Source of the DNA: Spiroplasma endosymbiont of Dioctria linearis
Lineage (GTDB): Bacteria; Bacillota_I; Bacilli_A; Mycoplasmatales; Mycoplasmataceae
Assembly: GCF_964030865.1 (NCBI RefSeq)
Contig: NZ_OZ034984.1
Coordinates: 868,001-932,000 of the forward strand
Direction: 5' to 3'
DNA: 64,000 nucleotides
Shown: positions 22,484-32,815 of the stretch, piece after piece
Numbering within the stretch: the first letter of the stretch is position 1
How the letters are laid out: the number at the start of each line of letters is the position of its first letter
Notes under the pieces: generated by a model
What the model saw: the letters and a program-made list of their open reading frames with translations, nothing else
Database searches by the model: none
What the model was told of the DNA's origin: nothing
Program-made: the position numbers and the translations under genes

Positions 22484-22511
22484 AAAAGACACCTTAATGG
22501 TATCTTTAAAA
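22484..22511 (-). terminator. Terminator after tRNA-Ile(GAT)
   Basis: Minus strand AAAGATACC-ATTA-AGGTGTCTTT with a following T-run, 7 nt beyond the tRNA 3' end. Confidence 0.8.
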
Positions 22512-22517
22512 TCTAAA

Positions 22518-22594
<77 letters not shown>

Positions 22595-22669
22595 TAAAAC
22601 AATATTAATTATAAAATATTACCTTTTAAAATTCAATAAAAAAGCATTTTTAATTAAAAATATTTCATT

Positions 22670-22693
22670 AAAAAAACGTCATTTAATGACGTC
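22670..22693 (-). terminator. Terminator of the Arg-to-Phe tRNA operon
   Basis: Minus strand ACGTCATT-A-AATGACGT followed by T7, 15 nt beyond the tRNA-Phe 3' end. Confidence 0.8.
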
Positions 22694-22707
22694 TATTATT
22701 CATTTAA

Positions 22708-22783
22708 TGGTGGTTTTGGACGGAATTGAACCGCCGACACATTGAGCTTCAATCAATTGCTCTACCAACTGAGCTACAAAACC
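22708..22783 (-). tRNA. tRNA-Phe (anticodon GAA)
   Basis: 76-nt cloverleaf, loop TTGAAGC on an ATTGA/TCAAT stem, acceptor GGTTTTG/CAAAACC, encoded CCA. Confidence 0.95.
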
Positions 22784-22788
22784 AATAA

Positions 22789-22865
22789 TGGCGACCCCAA
22801 CGGGACTCGAACCCGTGATCTCCTCCGTGACAGGGAGGCGCGATAACCAACTTCGCTATGGGGCC
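22789..22865 (-). tRNA. tRNA-Asp (anticodon GTC)
   Basis: 77 nt, anticodon loop CTGTCAC on CTCC-type stem, G73 and encoded CCA. Confidence 0.95.
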
Positions 22866-22869
22866 AAAA

Positions 22870-22945
<76 letters not shown>

Positions 22946-22952
22946 ATAAAAA

Positions 22953-23045
22953 TGGCGGAAGATGAGGGATTCGAACCCCCGCTCGGGTTTCCCCGACTCT
23001 CGGTTTTCAAGACCGACCCCTTCAGCCAGGCTTGGGTAATCTTCC
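22953..23045 (-). tRNA. tRNA-Ser (anticodon TGA)
   Basis: 93 nt with a long class II variable arm (GAGTCGGGGAAACCCGAGC), anticodon loop CTTGAAA, G73 and encoded CCA. Confidence 0.95.
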
Positions 23046-23090
23046 GTATTTTGTTTTGCCCCATCCTGATCATTATAGAGTCATCATGAA

Positions 23091-23167
23091 TGGTGGACCT
23101 TATTGGACTCGAACCAATGACCATCCGGTTATGAGCCGGATGCTCTAACCAACTGAGCTAAAGGTCC
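23091..23167 (-). tRNA. tRNA-Ile2 (CAT, expected lysidine-modified to read AUA)
   Basis: CAT anticodon (loop CTCATAA) with GGACCTT acceptor and ATCCGG/CCGGAT stem, the sequence type known as tRNA-Ile(CAU) in Mollicutes. Its place between elongator Met and Ser equals the Ile(CAT) slot in Bacillus trnB. Assignment to Ile rather than Met rests on these two points. Confidence 0.85.
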
Positions 23168-23192
23168 AAAATAATAAAAACAATAAAATATA

Positions 23193-23269
23193 TGGTAGCG
23201 GGGAAGAGACTTGAACTCTTGACCTCCCGGGTATGAGCCGAGCGCTCTAACCAACTGAGCTACCCCGCC
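23193..23269 (-). tRNA. Elongator tRNA-Met (CAT)
   Basis: 77 nt, acceptor GGCGGGG/CCCCGCT, anticodon loop CTCATAC on a CTCGG/CCGGG stem, encoded CCA. Lacks the initiator C1/A72 mismatch. Confidence 0.88.
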
Positions 23270-23274
23270 ATATA

Positions 23275-23350
23275 TGGTGGACCCGAACGGGTTCGAACCG
23301 TCGACCCCCTGCGTGCAAGGCAGGTGCTCTCCCAGCTGAGCTACGGGCCC
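23275..23350 (-). tRNA. tRNA-Ala (anticodon TGC)
   Basis: 76 nt, loop CTTGCAC on CCTGC/GCAGG stem, encoded CCA; TGC can read all four GCN codons by wobble. Confidence 0.95.
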
Positions 23351-23376
23351 ATATATAAAAAATATTAAATTATAAA

Positions 23377-23453
23377 TGGTCGGGAAGACAGGATTCGAAC
23401 CTGCGACCCTTCGGTCCCAAACCGAATGCTCTACCAAGCTGAGCCACTTCCCG
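23377..23453 (-). tRNA. tRNA-Pro (anticodon TGG)
   Basis: 77 nt, loop TTTGGGA on TTCGG/CCGAA stem, acceptor CGGGAAG/CTTCCCG, encoded CCA. Confidence 0.95.
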
Positions 23454-23494
23454 AAGTATGAATATTTAATAATATTCATGGTAATTTTCAATAA

Positions 23495-23571
23495 TGGCGC
23501 GCCCTAAGGGACTCGAACCCCTAACCTTTTGATCCGTAGTCAAACGATCTATCCAATTGATCTAAGGGCGC
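23495..23571 (-). tRNA. tRNA-Arg (anticodon ACG)
   Basis: 77 nt, loop CTACGGA on TTTGA/TCAAA stem, acceptor GCGCCCT/AGGGCGC, encoded CCA. First gene of the nine-tRNA operon; A34 is expected to be inosine. Confidence 0.95.
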
Positions 23572-23597
23572 ATTTTTGTGTGAAAACAACCAAAAAT

Positions 23598-23628
23598 ATT
23601 ATATTACAATTTGTAAGTTTTTTATCAA
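23598..23628 (-). promoter_or_regulatory. Candidate promoter of the tRNA-Arg...Phe operon
   Basis: Minus strand -10 TATAAT at 23598-23603 and TTGATA at 23623-23628 with a 19-nt spacer, ending about 26 nt before tRNA-Arg. Confidence 0.45.
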
Positions 23629-23703
23629 CTTTGCATAAAATTGACAATATTTATTATAGCAAATAAAAAGATAATTTGTGTCTTTTTACAAAAATAAATA
23701 AAA

Positions 23704-23732
23704 TAAAAAGAAGTATTTAAACTCCTTTATTT
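23704..23732 (-). terminator. Terminator of tRNA-Cys
   Basis: Minus strand AAGGAGT-TTAAAT-ACTTCTT followed by a T-rich tract, directly after the tRNA-Cys 3' end. Confidence 0.65.
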
Positions 23733-23738
23733 CAATAA

Positions 23739-23813
23739 TGGAGGTACCAGTCGGAGTCGAACCGACGATCAGGGAGTTGCAGTCCCATGCCTTAGCCTCT
23801 TGGCTATGGTACC
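23739..23813 (-). tRNA. tRNA-Cys (anticodon GCA)
   Basis: 75 nt, loop CTGCAAC, acceptor GGTACCA with T73 and encoded CCA. Monocistronic, upstream of the main tRNA operon. Confidence 0.95.
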
Positions 23814-23945
23814 ATTACCTAAATGATTATACTAAAAAAAATAAAGGAATTACAAACATAATACCTTTGATTATAAAAAATATTAGCTTTAGAGATATAT
23901 TTAAAAATCCTTTTAAATTACAAATTTATTTAATAATTTTAATAT

Positions 23946-23975
23946 AAAAAAATATGCACTAATATGCATATTTTT
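23946..23975 (-). terminator. Terminator of the pot operon
   Basis: AAATATGCA-CTAATA-TGCATATTT with A-run and T-run flanks, 9 nt beyond the potCD stop codon. Confidence 0.7.
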
Positions 23976-23984
23976 TACAATTAA

Positions 23985-26900
23985 TTAATGTTTAGTTGAA
24001 ATTATCTGATTGAATTTATCAACTAAGTAATTGTCAAATTTTTCATCAAAACTAAATGAATCTCCTTCTTGAGGCGTAAATCATTTCTCTCATTCATCGC
24101 CTTTTGTCATTCCATATTCTAATATCTCTTGAAATCCAGTAGGCATCCCAGTTTCATCAACAAGAGCCTCTTGAGAATCTCTACTATAAATAAAGTTTAT
24201 AAAAGCATAAGTTGCTTCTAACTCTCTATTTCCACTTGAAATAACAAGATTATCACTTCATAGATTTGTTGATTCTTTTTTAACTTCTTTATCTAAGATT
24301 TTAATATTTTTATGTGTTAAATCTTTTCTAGGTACTTCTGATATTATTGTAAAGTCAAAATTATTTGATTGAACCTCTTCTCGATTGACTATTAAGTTAT
24401 CTTCTTCAACTTCACTTTCATAGTCATCTTGAGTTGCATAAATTAAATCTCCATTATACATTACTGCAATATCAAAATCTTTATCATGAACTTTATCTTG
24501 AAGTTGATCTCCATATAATCCTACATTTCTATAGCTTACAAGATTTTTAATTTCATTTGACACATTATCAATTTGTTGCTGTTTACTTAATGCAACATTA
24601 CTAACTGTAAGACCATCTTTTGCCTCGACATTTCCATATAGCTTTTCAAAACCATACATAAATACATTTTTAGGGTCTTCATTTAATGCAAGATTAAATC
24701 CAGCTTCTGCACCTTTTCATAAGATGTCCCATGATAATTTATTAGGATCTATTTCATAAAACATGCTTTTTTGATTTATTTGTTCTGTGAATATATTTTG
24801 CTCCTTTAAGAAATTTACTAATTTTGTATTTTCCTTAAATTGACCATTCACCATATCCCCTAAGTTAAATACAATTCTAACATCTCCTCAAAATCAAGGA
24901 ATTGAGTAATCTAATAAGTTAGAAGAAATATCATCAGCATCTTTGAATTTATGATTTTCATGAGCGTCTAAAATATTGCAATTATAGTGTAATATTTCTT
25001 TCTCTATTTCGTCCTCTTGAAATAAAGTATCTTTACAAACTTTTGAGCTAGGATTTTCAATTGGATTTTCAATTGTTTCAACTTTATCTCAATCAATTTT
25101 TTGTAAAGCACCTTCTGTAGCTAATTTTTCAACCATGTAATCACTTGGCACCATTATGTCATAGTTAAATGTGTATGTTTTATTATATAGAGACTCATTT
25201 GAATCATATTGTTGATAGTTAACTTTATACCCTGTTTCTTTTTCAAACTTAGTAATTAAATTAACATCAATATAACTTCCTCAATTTCCAATTACTAAAT
25301 CATAAATATTATTCATTACATATGCTGTTGTTAATAATGAAAATGAGATTAATAGAGCTGAACCCATAGTAAGTTGCTTTCAGTTTCTTTTAATTCATCT
25401 ATTTGACTTAGGAACATAAGTTTCTTCTAATACATCAGGAAAATACTTATCTTTTTTAGCTTTAACATAATTATTAACTTTTTCTAATTTTTCCTCTTTT
25501 AAATCTAACTTAGAGTTAATTGATTGAGTTGCTTCTTTAAGTTTTTCTTCTCTAATTTTTTGCAATTCAGCTAACTTAGATGAGTAACTTTCATCATCCT
25601 TATTTAATAAATTAATTTGCTTATCTATAGAATCCACTAGTGAGATTTTTCTAAATACTTTTTCTTTAATTAATTTTAGTTGCTCATATTTTTTTCTTGA
25701 TTTTTCTTCATTTTCTTTTTGTAATAAAGCTAATTTTTCAATAGTCATCCTTAGTTTATATTGATTTCTTCCCTCAAGTAAACTATCTCTTTTAATAGAA
25801 AGTTCCTTTATTTTTTTATTGTATCAAGAAATTTCATTTGAGTTTGGATACTCTAAACTTGCTAACTCTTCTTTTAAATCAATTACTTGTTGACCAATTT
25901 CCAAAGCCTTATCTTTATCATTTTGATTTCTTTCATTAATTCATTCAATTTCTTTTTCGTACTTATAAATCTTTCTTTCTAATTTACTCAAAACTTGCTC
26001 AAATTTTCTTACTTTTTTCTCATTTGTCATTTTTTTAATTTTTAATTCAATTTGTGATTTCTTAATATTTAACTTTTTAAATATTGTAAAATATCTTTTT
26101 TCTGTTTTAATTTCTGATGAAATTAACTCTTTCTTTCACTCTAATTTACTAATTTTTTTATTGTTGTTTTTACTATTTAATAACTTAAATTGAATTTTAA
26201 GCAATTTAAATTTAGCCAAAAGTTTTAAATTTTTAGTCTTTTGTGTTCTAGTACCAGTTGAAAGACAACTTTGAAGATACTTAATTTCACTTTCAATTCT
26301 ACTAATAACTTTTATTTTATATTCACCTTTTTTAATTTGAACTTTCACATCTTTTGATTTCTGTAAAGCAATTTGAATTATATTTCAAATTAAAACTATA
26401 AGCACAATTGAAGCTACCAATAAAGTTCCAAAAGCATTTATATAGGGTTGCATTCTTTTAGCAGTATAAATAAAAGTAGATACGTTAGTTTGTCCTCCAC
26501 CAGTAAAGTAAGAAATAATAAAATCATCAAAACTCATTGCAAAACAAATTGCTGCTGCTGTAATAATACAAGGTGTTAAAATTGGAAGAACAACTTTATA
26601 AAAAGTTTGTCTTTGATTTCCACCAAGATCTTTAGAAGCTTCAAGAATGTTTTTATCAATTCTGTTCATAAATGGAAGAACTGTAATAATTACATAAGGC
26701 ACATTAAAAGAGATGTGCGCTGCAATTAAAGTAACAATTCCAAATTTTAATCCTGCAAGAACAAATAATAACATTAATCCTACTGCAGTAATAACATCAG
26801 CATTTACCAAAGGTATATTTGCTATCCTTACTCAATTATCTGCTGATCTCTTTTTAATTTTTGTCAATCCTACAACAGCCATCATACCAATTAGTAGTGA

Positions 26901-27116
26901 CATTATTGTAGAAACCATTGCCACAAATAATGATACAGTTATTGATTTCATAAATGGAGAGTTATTAACTAAGGCACTATATCACTCCAAGCTAAATCCA
27001 CTTCAACTTGTAACACTACTACCAGAGTTAAATGAAAATATAATCATCACTGCAATTGGTACATAAATAAATAACATCATTATTAAGAAGTAACTTGATT
27101 TGATGAATTTTTTCAT
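23985..27116 (-). CDS. potCD: Spermidine/putrescine ABC transporter, fused permease and substrate-binding protein PotCD
   Basis: A 1043-aa fusion read through many TGA Trp codons. Residues 1 to about 262 are a PotC-type permease with six membrane segments and the EAA loop (EASKDLGGNQRQTFYKVVLPIL). Residues about 265-573 are a long Lys/Glu-rich coiled-coil linker. One membrane segment (about 581-600, MGSALLISFSLLTTAYVM) is followed by a PotD-type binding domain: YDLVIGNWGSYID, PSDYMVEKL, IPWFWG, VMYNGDL, AYAFINFIYS. The membrane segment before it tethers the binding domain outside the cell, replacing a lipid anchor. PotCD fusion is known in mollicutes; the linker length is notable. The start overlaps potB. 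Confidence 0.93.
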
Positions 27117-28090
27117 TTTTTTGACCCCCTAACTTCAAATTTATTTGAAATTAATTTCATAATTCCCATAATTGCAAATAAAAGTAATGCCAAAGCAATT
27201 GCTATTGTTGCTCCAAAAGTGAAATCAGTTCCTCTAAAGAAATAGTTTTCAATAATTGTAGTAATTAAATTTATTTTTCCATCACCCATATATCTAACAA
27301 TTAAAAGCGATGTAGCCGCTTGAATTAATACTAATGTAAATCCAGCAAAAACCCCTGGTAATGATTGTCTAAAAGTTGTATGTCAAAACGCTTTTGACTT
27401 ACTTGCTTTTAAGTCCAAAGCAGCCAAATAATAGTTTCTATCTTGATTTTCAATTGCATTATAAATTGGTGATATAGCAAATGGTAAAAACATATAAACC
27501 ATTCCAATAATAACTGCTATTGGTGTTCCCAAAAAACTTGGAGAGATCACTAAGAATAAACTTCGCAATCCAAGAATTTTTAGTATCATACTTATTCAAA
27601 TTGGTAATGTAACAAGTACTCATACATTTTTTGCTAATAATTTATTTTTTAATTGAGCCATTATTAAAGCAATTGGATAAGCACAAGCGACGCATATAAT
27701 ACTTGCTATAAATGCATACAATAACGATAAAAATAAAACATATAAAATTGACCCTGATGTTAAAAGCTTAACAAAGTTTGAAAAATCAAGTTTAAATTTA
27801 ATACTATTACCAGTTGCTTCAATTATTGAGAAAATAATTATTCCTAATAATGGAAGCACAACTAAAAATCCCATTACAACCATAAATGGTAACATTATCG
27901 GTCAAACTTTTGATTTGATTCCTTTTACGATTTTAAATTCCTGAATTTTTTCCTTTAATTTTATTTTTGGTATTTCTGTTTCTATTTCTGTTCCTTCGGA
28001 TTCTATATTTTCAATATCGTCTAATTCTTTTTCGACTTCAACATTATTTTTTTCTTCTATAATGTTTTTTTCGTTATTTAAATTATTCAT
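27083..28090 (-). CDS. potB: Spermidine/putrescine ABC transporter permease PotB
   Basis: A 335-aa permease with an acidic 60-residue N-terminal extension (Glu/Asn rich) before the first membrane segment, then six membrane helices and the EAA loop ALDLKASKSKAFWHTTFRQSLPG. It pairs with PotC domain of PotCD and is energised by PotA. The start overlaps potA by 8 nt. At the 3' end an in-frame TGA (27113-27115) overlaps the potCD ATG as ATGA; being Trp here, the frame continues 11 more codons to TAA, giving a 34-nt overlap with potCD. Confidence 0.92.
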
Positions 28091-29138
28091 CTATCTCTTT
28101 TCACATAATATGTAAATCGTCGGGATTTCATTTAATAGAAACTTCTTTATCAAAATCATGGAATTCAGTTGTGTGTACAATATAACTTCTACTTTTTGCT
28201 TTAATAGTGATTTCATAATGGACACCTTTAAATATAATATTTTCAACTATACCATTAAAGAATCCTTTGTCTGGTTTTTGAATTTTTAAGTCTTCAGGTC
28301 TTAAAACAATATCAATATTTTTTTCATTTTCTCCAAAACCTTTATCAGTACATTCAAATTCTTTGCCATCAAATTTAACTTTTAAGTCTTTTATAAATTC
28401 ACCATCTTCAATAACATTTGATACACCAATAAAATTAGCCACTCAGTTATTTTCTGGTTCATTATAAATTTCTTCTGGAGAACCAATTTGTTGAATTGCT
28501 CCATCATTCATAACAACTATTCTGTCACTTAAAGTTAAAGCTTCTTCTTGATCATGGGTAACTAAAATAAATGTTATTCCAATTTCTTCTTGAAGCTCTT
28601 TTAGTTCATCTTGCATTCTTTTTCTTAATTGAACATCAAGAGCTGACATAGGTTCATCCAAAAGTAGAATTTTTGGTTTCAAAATAAGTGCTCTAGCAAT
28701 TGCAACACGTTGTTTTTGACCACCACTTAATTCATGAACCCTTTTATTTTCCATACCTTCTAATGAAAATTTTTTGATATATTGCATTACTTCTTTAGTT
28801 ATCAAATCTTCTTTAACTCTTTTAACTCTTAGTCCATAAGCAATATTATCGTAAACATCATAATGAGGGAAAAGTGCATAATTTTGAAAAATTGTGTTTA
28901 TTTGTCTTTTATTACTTGGAATTGGAGTCAGATCTTTTCCTTCAAATAATAAATCACCAGAGTCTTGTTTTTCTCTTCCCCCAATGATATTTAAAGTAGT
29001 TGTCTTACCACACCCAGATGGTCCTAAAAGAGTTATAAACTCTCCTTCTTTAATATTAAAACTAACACCTTTTAAAACAACTTTTCCATCATAACTTTTA
29101 GTAAGATTTCTAATCTCTAAAATATTATTGTTGTTCAT
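28083..29138 (-). CDS. potA: Spermidine/putrescine ABC transporter ATPase PotA
   Basis: A 351-aa cytoplasmic ATPase: Walker [10 protein letters not shown] (39-47), Q-loop FQNYALFPH, signature [15 protein letters not shown], Walker [13 protein letters not shown], and the H-loop VTHDQEEA. After residue 235 comes the TOBE-type regulatory domain ending LHIMWKEIDE. Trp codons at 28443 and 28128 regions are TGA. AAAGGAG lies 8 nt before the ATG. It is first in potA-potB-potCD and is preceded by a 41-codon leader ORF. Confidence 0.95.
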
Positions 29139-29175
29139 AATATGTCTCCTTTTAAAAAAATATTAAATTTTTAAC

Positions 29176-29201
29176 GCGTAATTTATTAAAACTAATTACG
29201 C
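29176..29201 (-). promoter_or_regulatory. Hairpin at the end of the potA leader ORF
   Basis: Minus strand GCGTAATT-10 nt-AATTACGC. The 5' arm contains the last Ala codon and the TAA stop of the leader ORF. No immediate T-run follows, so termination is doubtful; the hairpin could report ribosome position at the stop codon. Confidence 0.5.
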
Positions 29202-29321
29202 AATCAGGAGGAGCATTTCAGTCTCTAAGACTTTTTCAAATCATTCTACACGAGTAATTACTACATTAAATCATTCAGAAATTAAGTACTGATTAATATT
29301 TATTATTGCTTGTAATTTCAT
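29196..29321 (-). CDS. Leader peptide ORF (41 aa) upstream of potA
   Basis: The ORF starts MKLQAIININQYLISEWF and includes two TGA Trp codons, so it only exists under the mollicute code; it ends EMLLLIA. AAAGGAG lies 7 nt before the ATG. Near its end the message carries CTCCTCC (ATG CTC CTC CTG), which can pair for 5 bp with the AGGAG of the potA ribosome site. Its stop lies in a hairpin. A polyamine-responsive leader is an attractive but unproven reading. Confidence 0.6.
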
Positions 29322-29344
29322 AGTAATTCTCCTTTAATTTTTTA

Positions 29345-29372
29345 TAACATTATTATATATATAATAATGTTA
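29345..29372. promoter_or_regulatory. 28-bp perfect palindrome over the pot promoter region
   Basis: TAACATTATTATAT and its exact reverse complement abut with no spacer. It contains TATAAT on the minus strand about 30 nt before the leader ATG. It could be an operator for a dimeric regulator or simply an AT-rich -10 region. Confidence 0.4.
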
Positions 29373-29401
29373 ATTTTTTTATAAACTTCAAATAAATACT
29401 A

Positions 29402-29428
29402 AAAAAGATTTTATTAGTAAAATCTAAT
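29402..29428 (-). terminator. Terminator of the DUF4091-like gene
   Basis: Minus strand AGATTTTA-CTAA-TAAAATCT followed by T6, 20 nt after the stop. Confidence 0.8.
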
Positions 29429-29446
29429 TTCAGTAACTACATTATT

Positions 29447-31858
29447 TTAAAAATTATAGTTTCTAATCAACCAATTTATATAAGTAGCTTGACCTGATAA
29501 ACTGTTACTTGAAAAGTTATTATTATAGTCATAATAATTTAAATTTCATTTTTCACTAACATATCTATTTTCATCATTTGTAGTGAATTGCAGTATATCT
29601 TTATAATCAATATATTCATAATTATCATTTAAAATAACTTTAGCCTTATTTACAAGGTTAATTCCTTTAACCATGTTAGTATATCTTAAACTGTCTAGCA
29701 TTTCATTACCATCTCCAGGATAAATATAAAACGAGTCTCCCGGCTCTTTTGTTGCATCTAAAACTTCAGCATCTAATGAAATATCATTTTTATAACCATC
29801 TACTTGATATCTGTCATAACCATCAGCTCCAAGTTTACTTGAAAATAACATAGCTCATAACATTTCATATCCATTACTATTTAAATAAGTAGCTGGATAA
29901 TTATTTCATGAAGAGTATATATGAGTTTTTTTATTCTGAGAGTTTCTCTTATTAAAGTATTTAATTAAATCATCTAGTTTTTCTTTGCTTTTACTAAACT
30001 CATAAATAAATTCTCTTTGTTGTAAAGTAACATAGTCATAAACATCTAAACCCTTTTCAAGTCCCTCAAAATCCTCTGACTCTAATTTAAATTCTCAGCC
30101 ACCATATAAATGACTTTTTCAGAAATCTTTATACGTATCATTTATCTCTTTAAAAATATTTATTGATAAATTATTTACTTCTTCTGAAAATTCATCATAT
30201 GAATAATAAATATTCATATCTTTATAAATATCATTATTTTTACTTGCATGAATTGCAAGTTGATCACGCAGTAGCGGAATCATTTGATTTATAATTGCAA
30301 TTCCATCTTCTGTTATTTCCCCTTTATTATTTACATATAAACTATTTGCAGAAACCTGATAAGCTCTTTGATCAGAATCTTTAACAAAGAAATTAAACAT
30401 ATTAGATGAGCCTCTTGAACCAATAGGTATTAAGATATTTTTAACTCCACTATCTTTTAAAAATTTAACATATCTATCAAAAACCTTAAATTCTAACTTT
30501 CAAAAACCTTTATTATTAGTTTCCATAAATATATCTTCTAGATTATCACCCATGAATTCATTTATAATATTTTTCTCTCCTTCATTAGGAGTAAAAACAT
30601 ACTTTATAAAATTACCCAAACCAAAATTAGGCACTGAAATACTTTCATAGTTCGAATTTTTAGACATTTCCTTTATTTTTCTGCCCAAAATGTTATCTCT
30701 TGTAATTAAAGGATTGACTTCCAAATATTTTGGAAGAGTTCTAGTGATATCATCAACTATTGCATAATCATAATTACCAATAATTTTTGTTGCTTTAGAT
30801 TCAGTAGTTAATAATCCTAATTTTTCTAAATTATTTTCTTTATAAAAGTCAATATTTATATAATCAATTTGCTCACCTGCAGTTGTGACATATTTATAAG
30901 TTTTTGATTTTAATCAAACTCTTATAAATTCATCCTTTTGCTCTATTTTATATACCTCAGAATCTTTTGGTAATAAAGGATTTTCACTTTTAATTATTTT
31001 TTTTAAGACTTCATAATCATCAAAATCTATATTATCTCCTTCGTTATAGTCAATTTTTCTTTTTGTAACTACTTCATTTAAATTTTTTAAAATAAACTTT
31101 GAAGAAGTATTTGGGAAAAACATTGCACTAGATCCAAAATTTGAAGTTTTATACTGTAAATTATCATTAACTTGATATTCTTTATCAATGATAATTTCCT
31201 TTTGAATATCATTAATACTATAACTAATTTTAATTTTTAATGAACCTTCAACAGCTTTATCATTACTAATATATCTAATTAATATTGGTTGAAAGCTCAA
31301 AGGCATTTTATTAAAATTATTTTCATTAGATACTTGATCAAATGTATAAAACTCTCCAAGGGGAATTAAATCATTGTTTGCAATTGTAGTATTATTATTT
31401 TTAATTGGATTAACAAAATGAGCTGAAACATTAATATCTTCATTATCATTTAAAATCTCAACATTAATATTTTTTACAACATCCACATTAATATTTTTAA
31501 ATAAAATAATTTGTTCTTCAACAATATCATTTTTTCAAAGCTTTATTTTATTATTATAAATTTTTGTTCTTTTAACATTTTCTTCATCTCCATAAAAAGT
31601 ATATTTATTGTTATTCTTTTTATAAGTAGCATAATTGAACTCTGTTTCACCAAAAAAATAAGATAATTCATTAGAGTTTTCTAACTCTTTCTTATCTTCT
31701 TTATTTAAAGGTCCACTTTGTCAAACAGCTAGTTGCTTATTATTAATGATAATTTTTTCATTATTTTTTAAGATAATAAATGTCATTGCAGTAACGATTG
31801 AAGTTATGAATATTAGACTCATAAAAATAATTATTATAATCTTTGGTTTTGTTTTCAT
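29447..31858 (-). CDS. Membrane-anchored DUF4091 / glycoside hydrolase-like surface protein
   Basis: An 803-aa protein with one N-terminal membrane anchor (residues 6-30, IIIIIFMSLIFITSIV) and no lipobox, so most of it is extracellular. The C-terminal part has NGYEMLWAMLFSSKLGADGY followed by EPGDSFYIYPGDGNE and LDSLRYTNMVKGINL, resembling the DUF4091 domain (GDGxLxYPG...SxRxxxxRxGxxD) found at the end of GH123-like hydrolases. The Arg/Glu/Asp of that block are only partly conserved (RYTNMVKGINLVNKA). The start follows AAGGAG. It is bounded by terminators, so it is monocistronic. A role in sugar or glycan processing at the surface is inferred. Confidence 0.6.
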
Positions 31859-31934
31859 TTTATCTCCTTATTGAAATAAAATTATTACCCTTAGTTTTAA
31901 CCATCGAAAATTCTAATTTGTTAATAAACTATAA

Positions 31935-31964
31935 AATTCAAATAAAAATAGTTTTATTTGAATT
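31935..31964 (-). terminator. Hairpin after HAD gene, possible terminator
   Basis: AATTCAAATAAAA-CTAT-TTTTATTTGAATT, a 13-bp perfect stem followed on the minus strand by TTTATAG. It separates the HAD gene from the DUF4091-like gene. Confidence 0.6.
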
Positions 31965-31985
31965 ATTACCCTTTTTTTTGTTTTT

Positions 31986-32801
31986 TTAGACTAGCACTGT
32001 TTTTTGAATTCAGTAACCAACACCATGTTTTTTATTTGTTTTTGTTGAATCTGATGCAATTTCCTTTAAGTGTTTTTTTGAGTTTCCCATTGCAATTCCT
32101 TGACCTACTCATTCGATTGCTCTTTGATCATTATCACTATCACCAAAATACATTATTTCTTCTGCTTTTATACCATAAGATTTTGCAACATTTTGAAGTG
32201 AGTATAATTTATCTACACCTTTTGGATTAATTTCAACATTAGATGAGTGTGGGACATAACTCCATGAAAACATCTCAAATTGCTTATCTTTTAATTTTTC
32301 TTTAAGATCAGAGATGCCACTAGGTTTTCCATATACAACAATTTTATATGAAGTATCTTTTACTGTATCACGATTATATCTAATAAGTTTTCTATGAGAA
32401 AACTTTTTTAATACATATGTAAATAAATCTTTTTTTAATACATATGCAATATTTGGATCTTTTGCATAACTAAAACAGCTTAACTTATTTTCCTTAGCAA
32501 CATCATAAATGTATTTAAAATCCTCTAACTCAAATAAATGTTCTTCAACCATAATTGGTTCAGCTTTTTCATTGTATTTAAAAGTAGCTCCACCGTTTAA
32601 ACTTATTAAATATTCTTGAGCTGAATCAAGGCCAATTGCTTTTGCAATGTTTTTAGCTCTTGATATATTTCTACCTGTGGCAATACAAATTTTTATTCCC
32701 TTTTTTCTTGCCTCTTTAATGGCCTTAATATTTGTTTTCGATACTAAATTTCTTCTTTTTACTAAAGTTCCATCTATATCAAGTGCTATTAACTTTATCA
32801 A
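31986..32801 (-). CDS. Cof-type HAD-superfamily hydrolase
   Basis: A 271-aa cytoplasmic phosphatase: nucleophile DIDGTL (residues 8-13), motif II ATGRN, and motif IV FGDSDNDQRAIE with the cap domain between. Such enzymes dephosphorylate sugar phosphates or nucleotides. The start is a TTG (32799-32801) giving LIKLIALDIDGTL; no ATG or GTG fits the family N-terminus and GGGGG/AGGA lies upstream. It follows trxA by 14 nt and ends the HAD-trxA-HAD operon. Confidence 0.88.
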
Positions 32802-32815
32802 TTTCCTATGCCCCC

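Noticed and set aside
23738-23947. 69-aa plus-strand ORF across tRNA-Cys
   Set aside because: It is the antisense of a tRNA gene joined to AT-rich spacer; no ribosome site.
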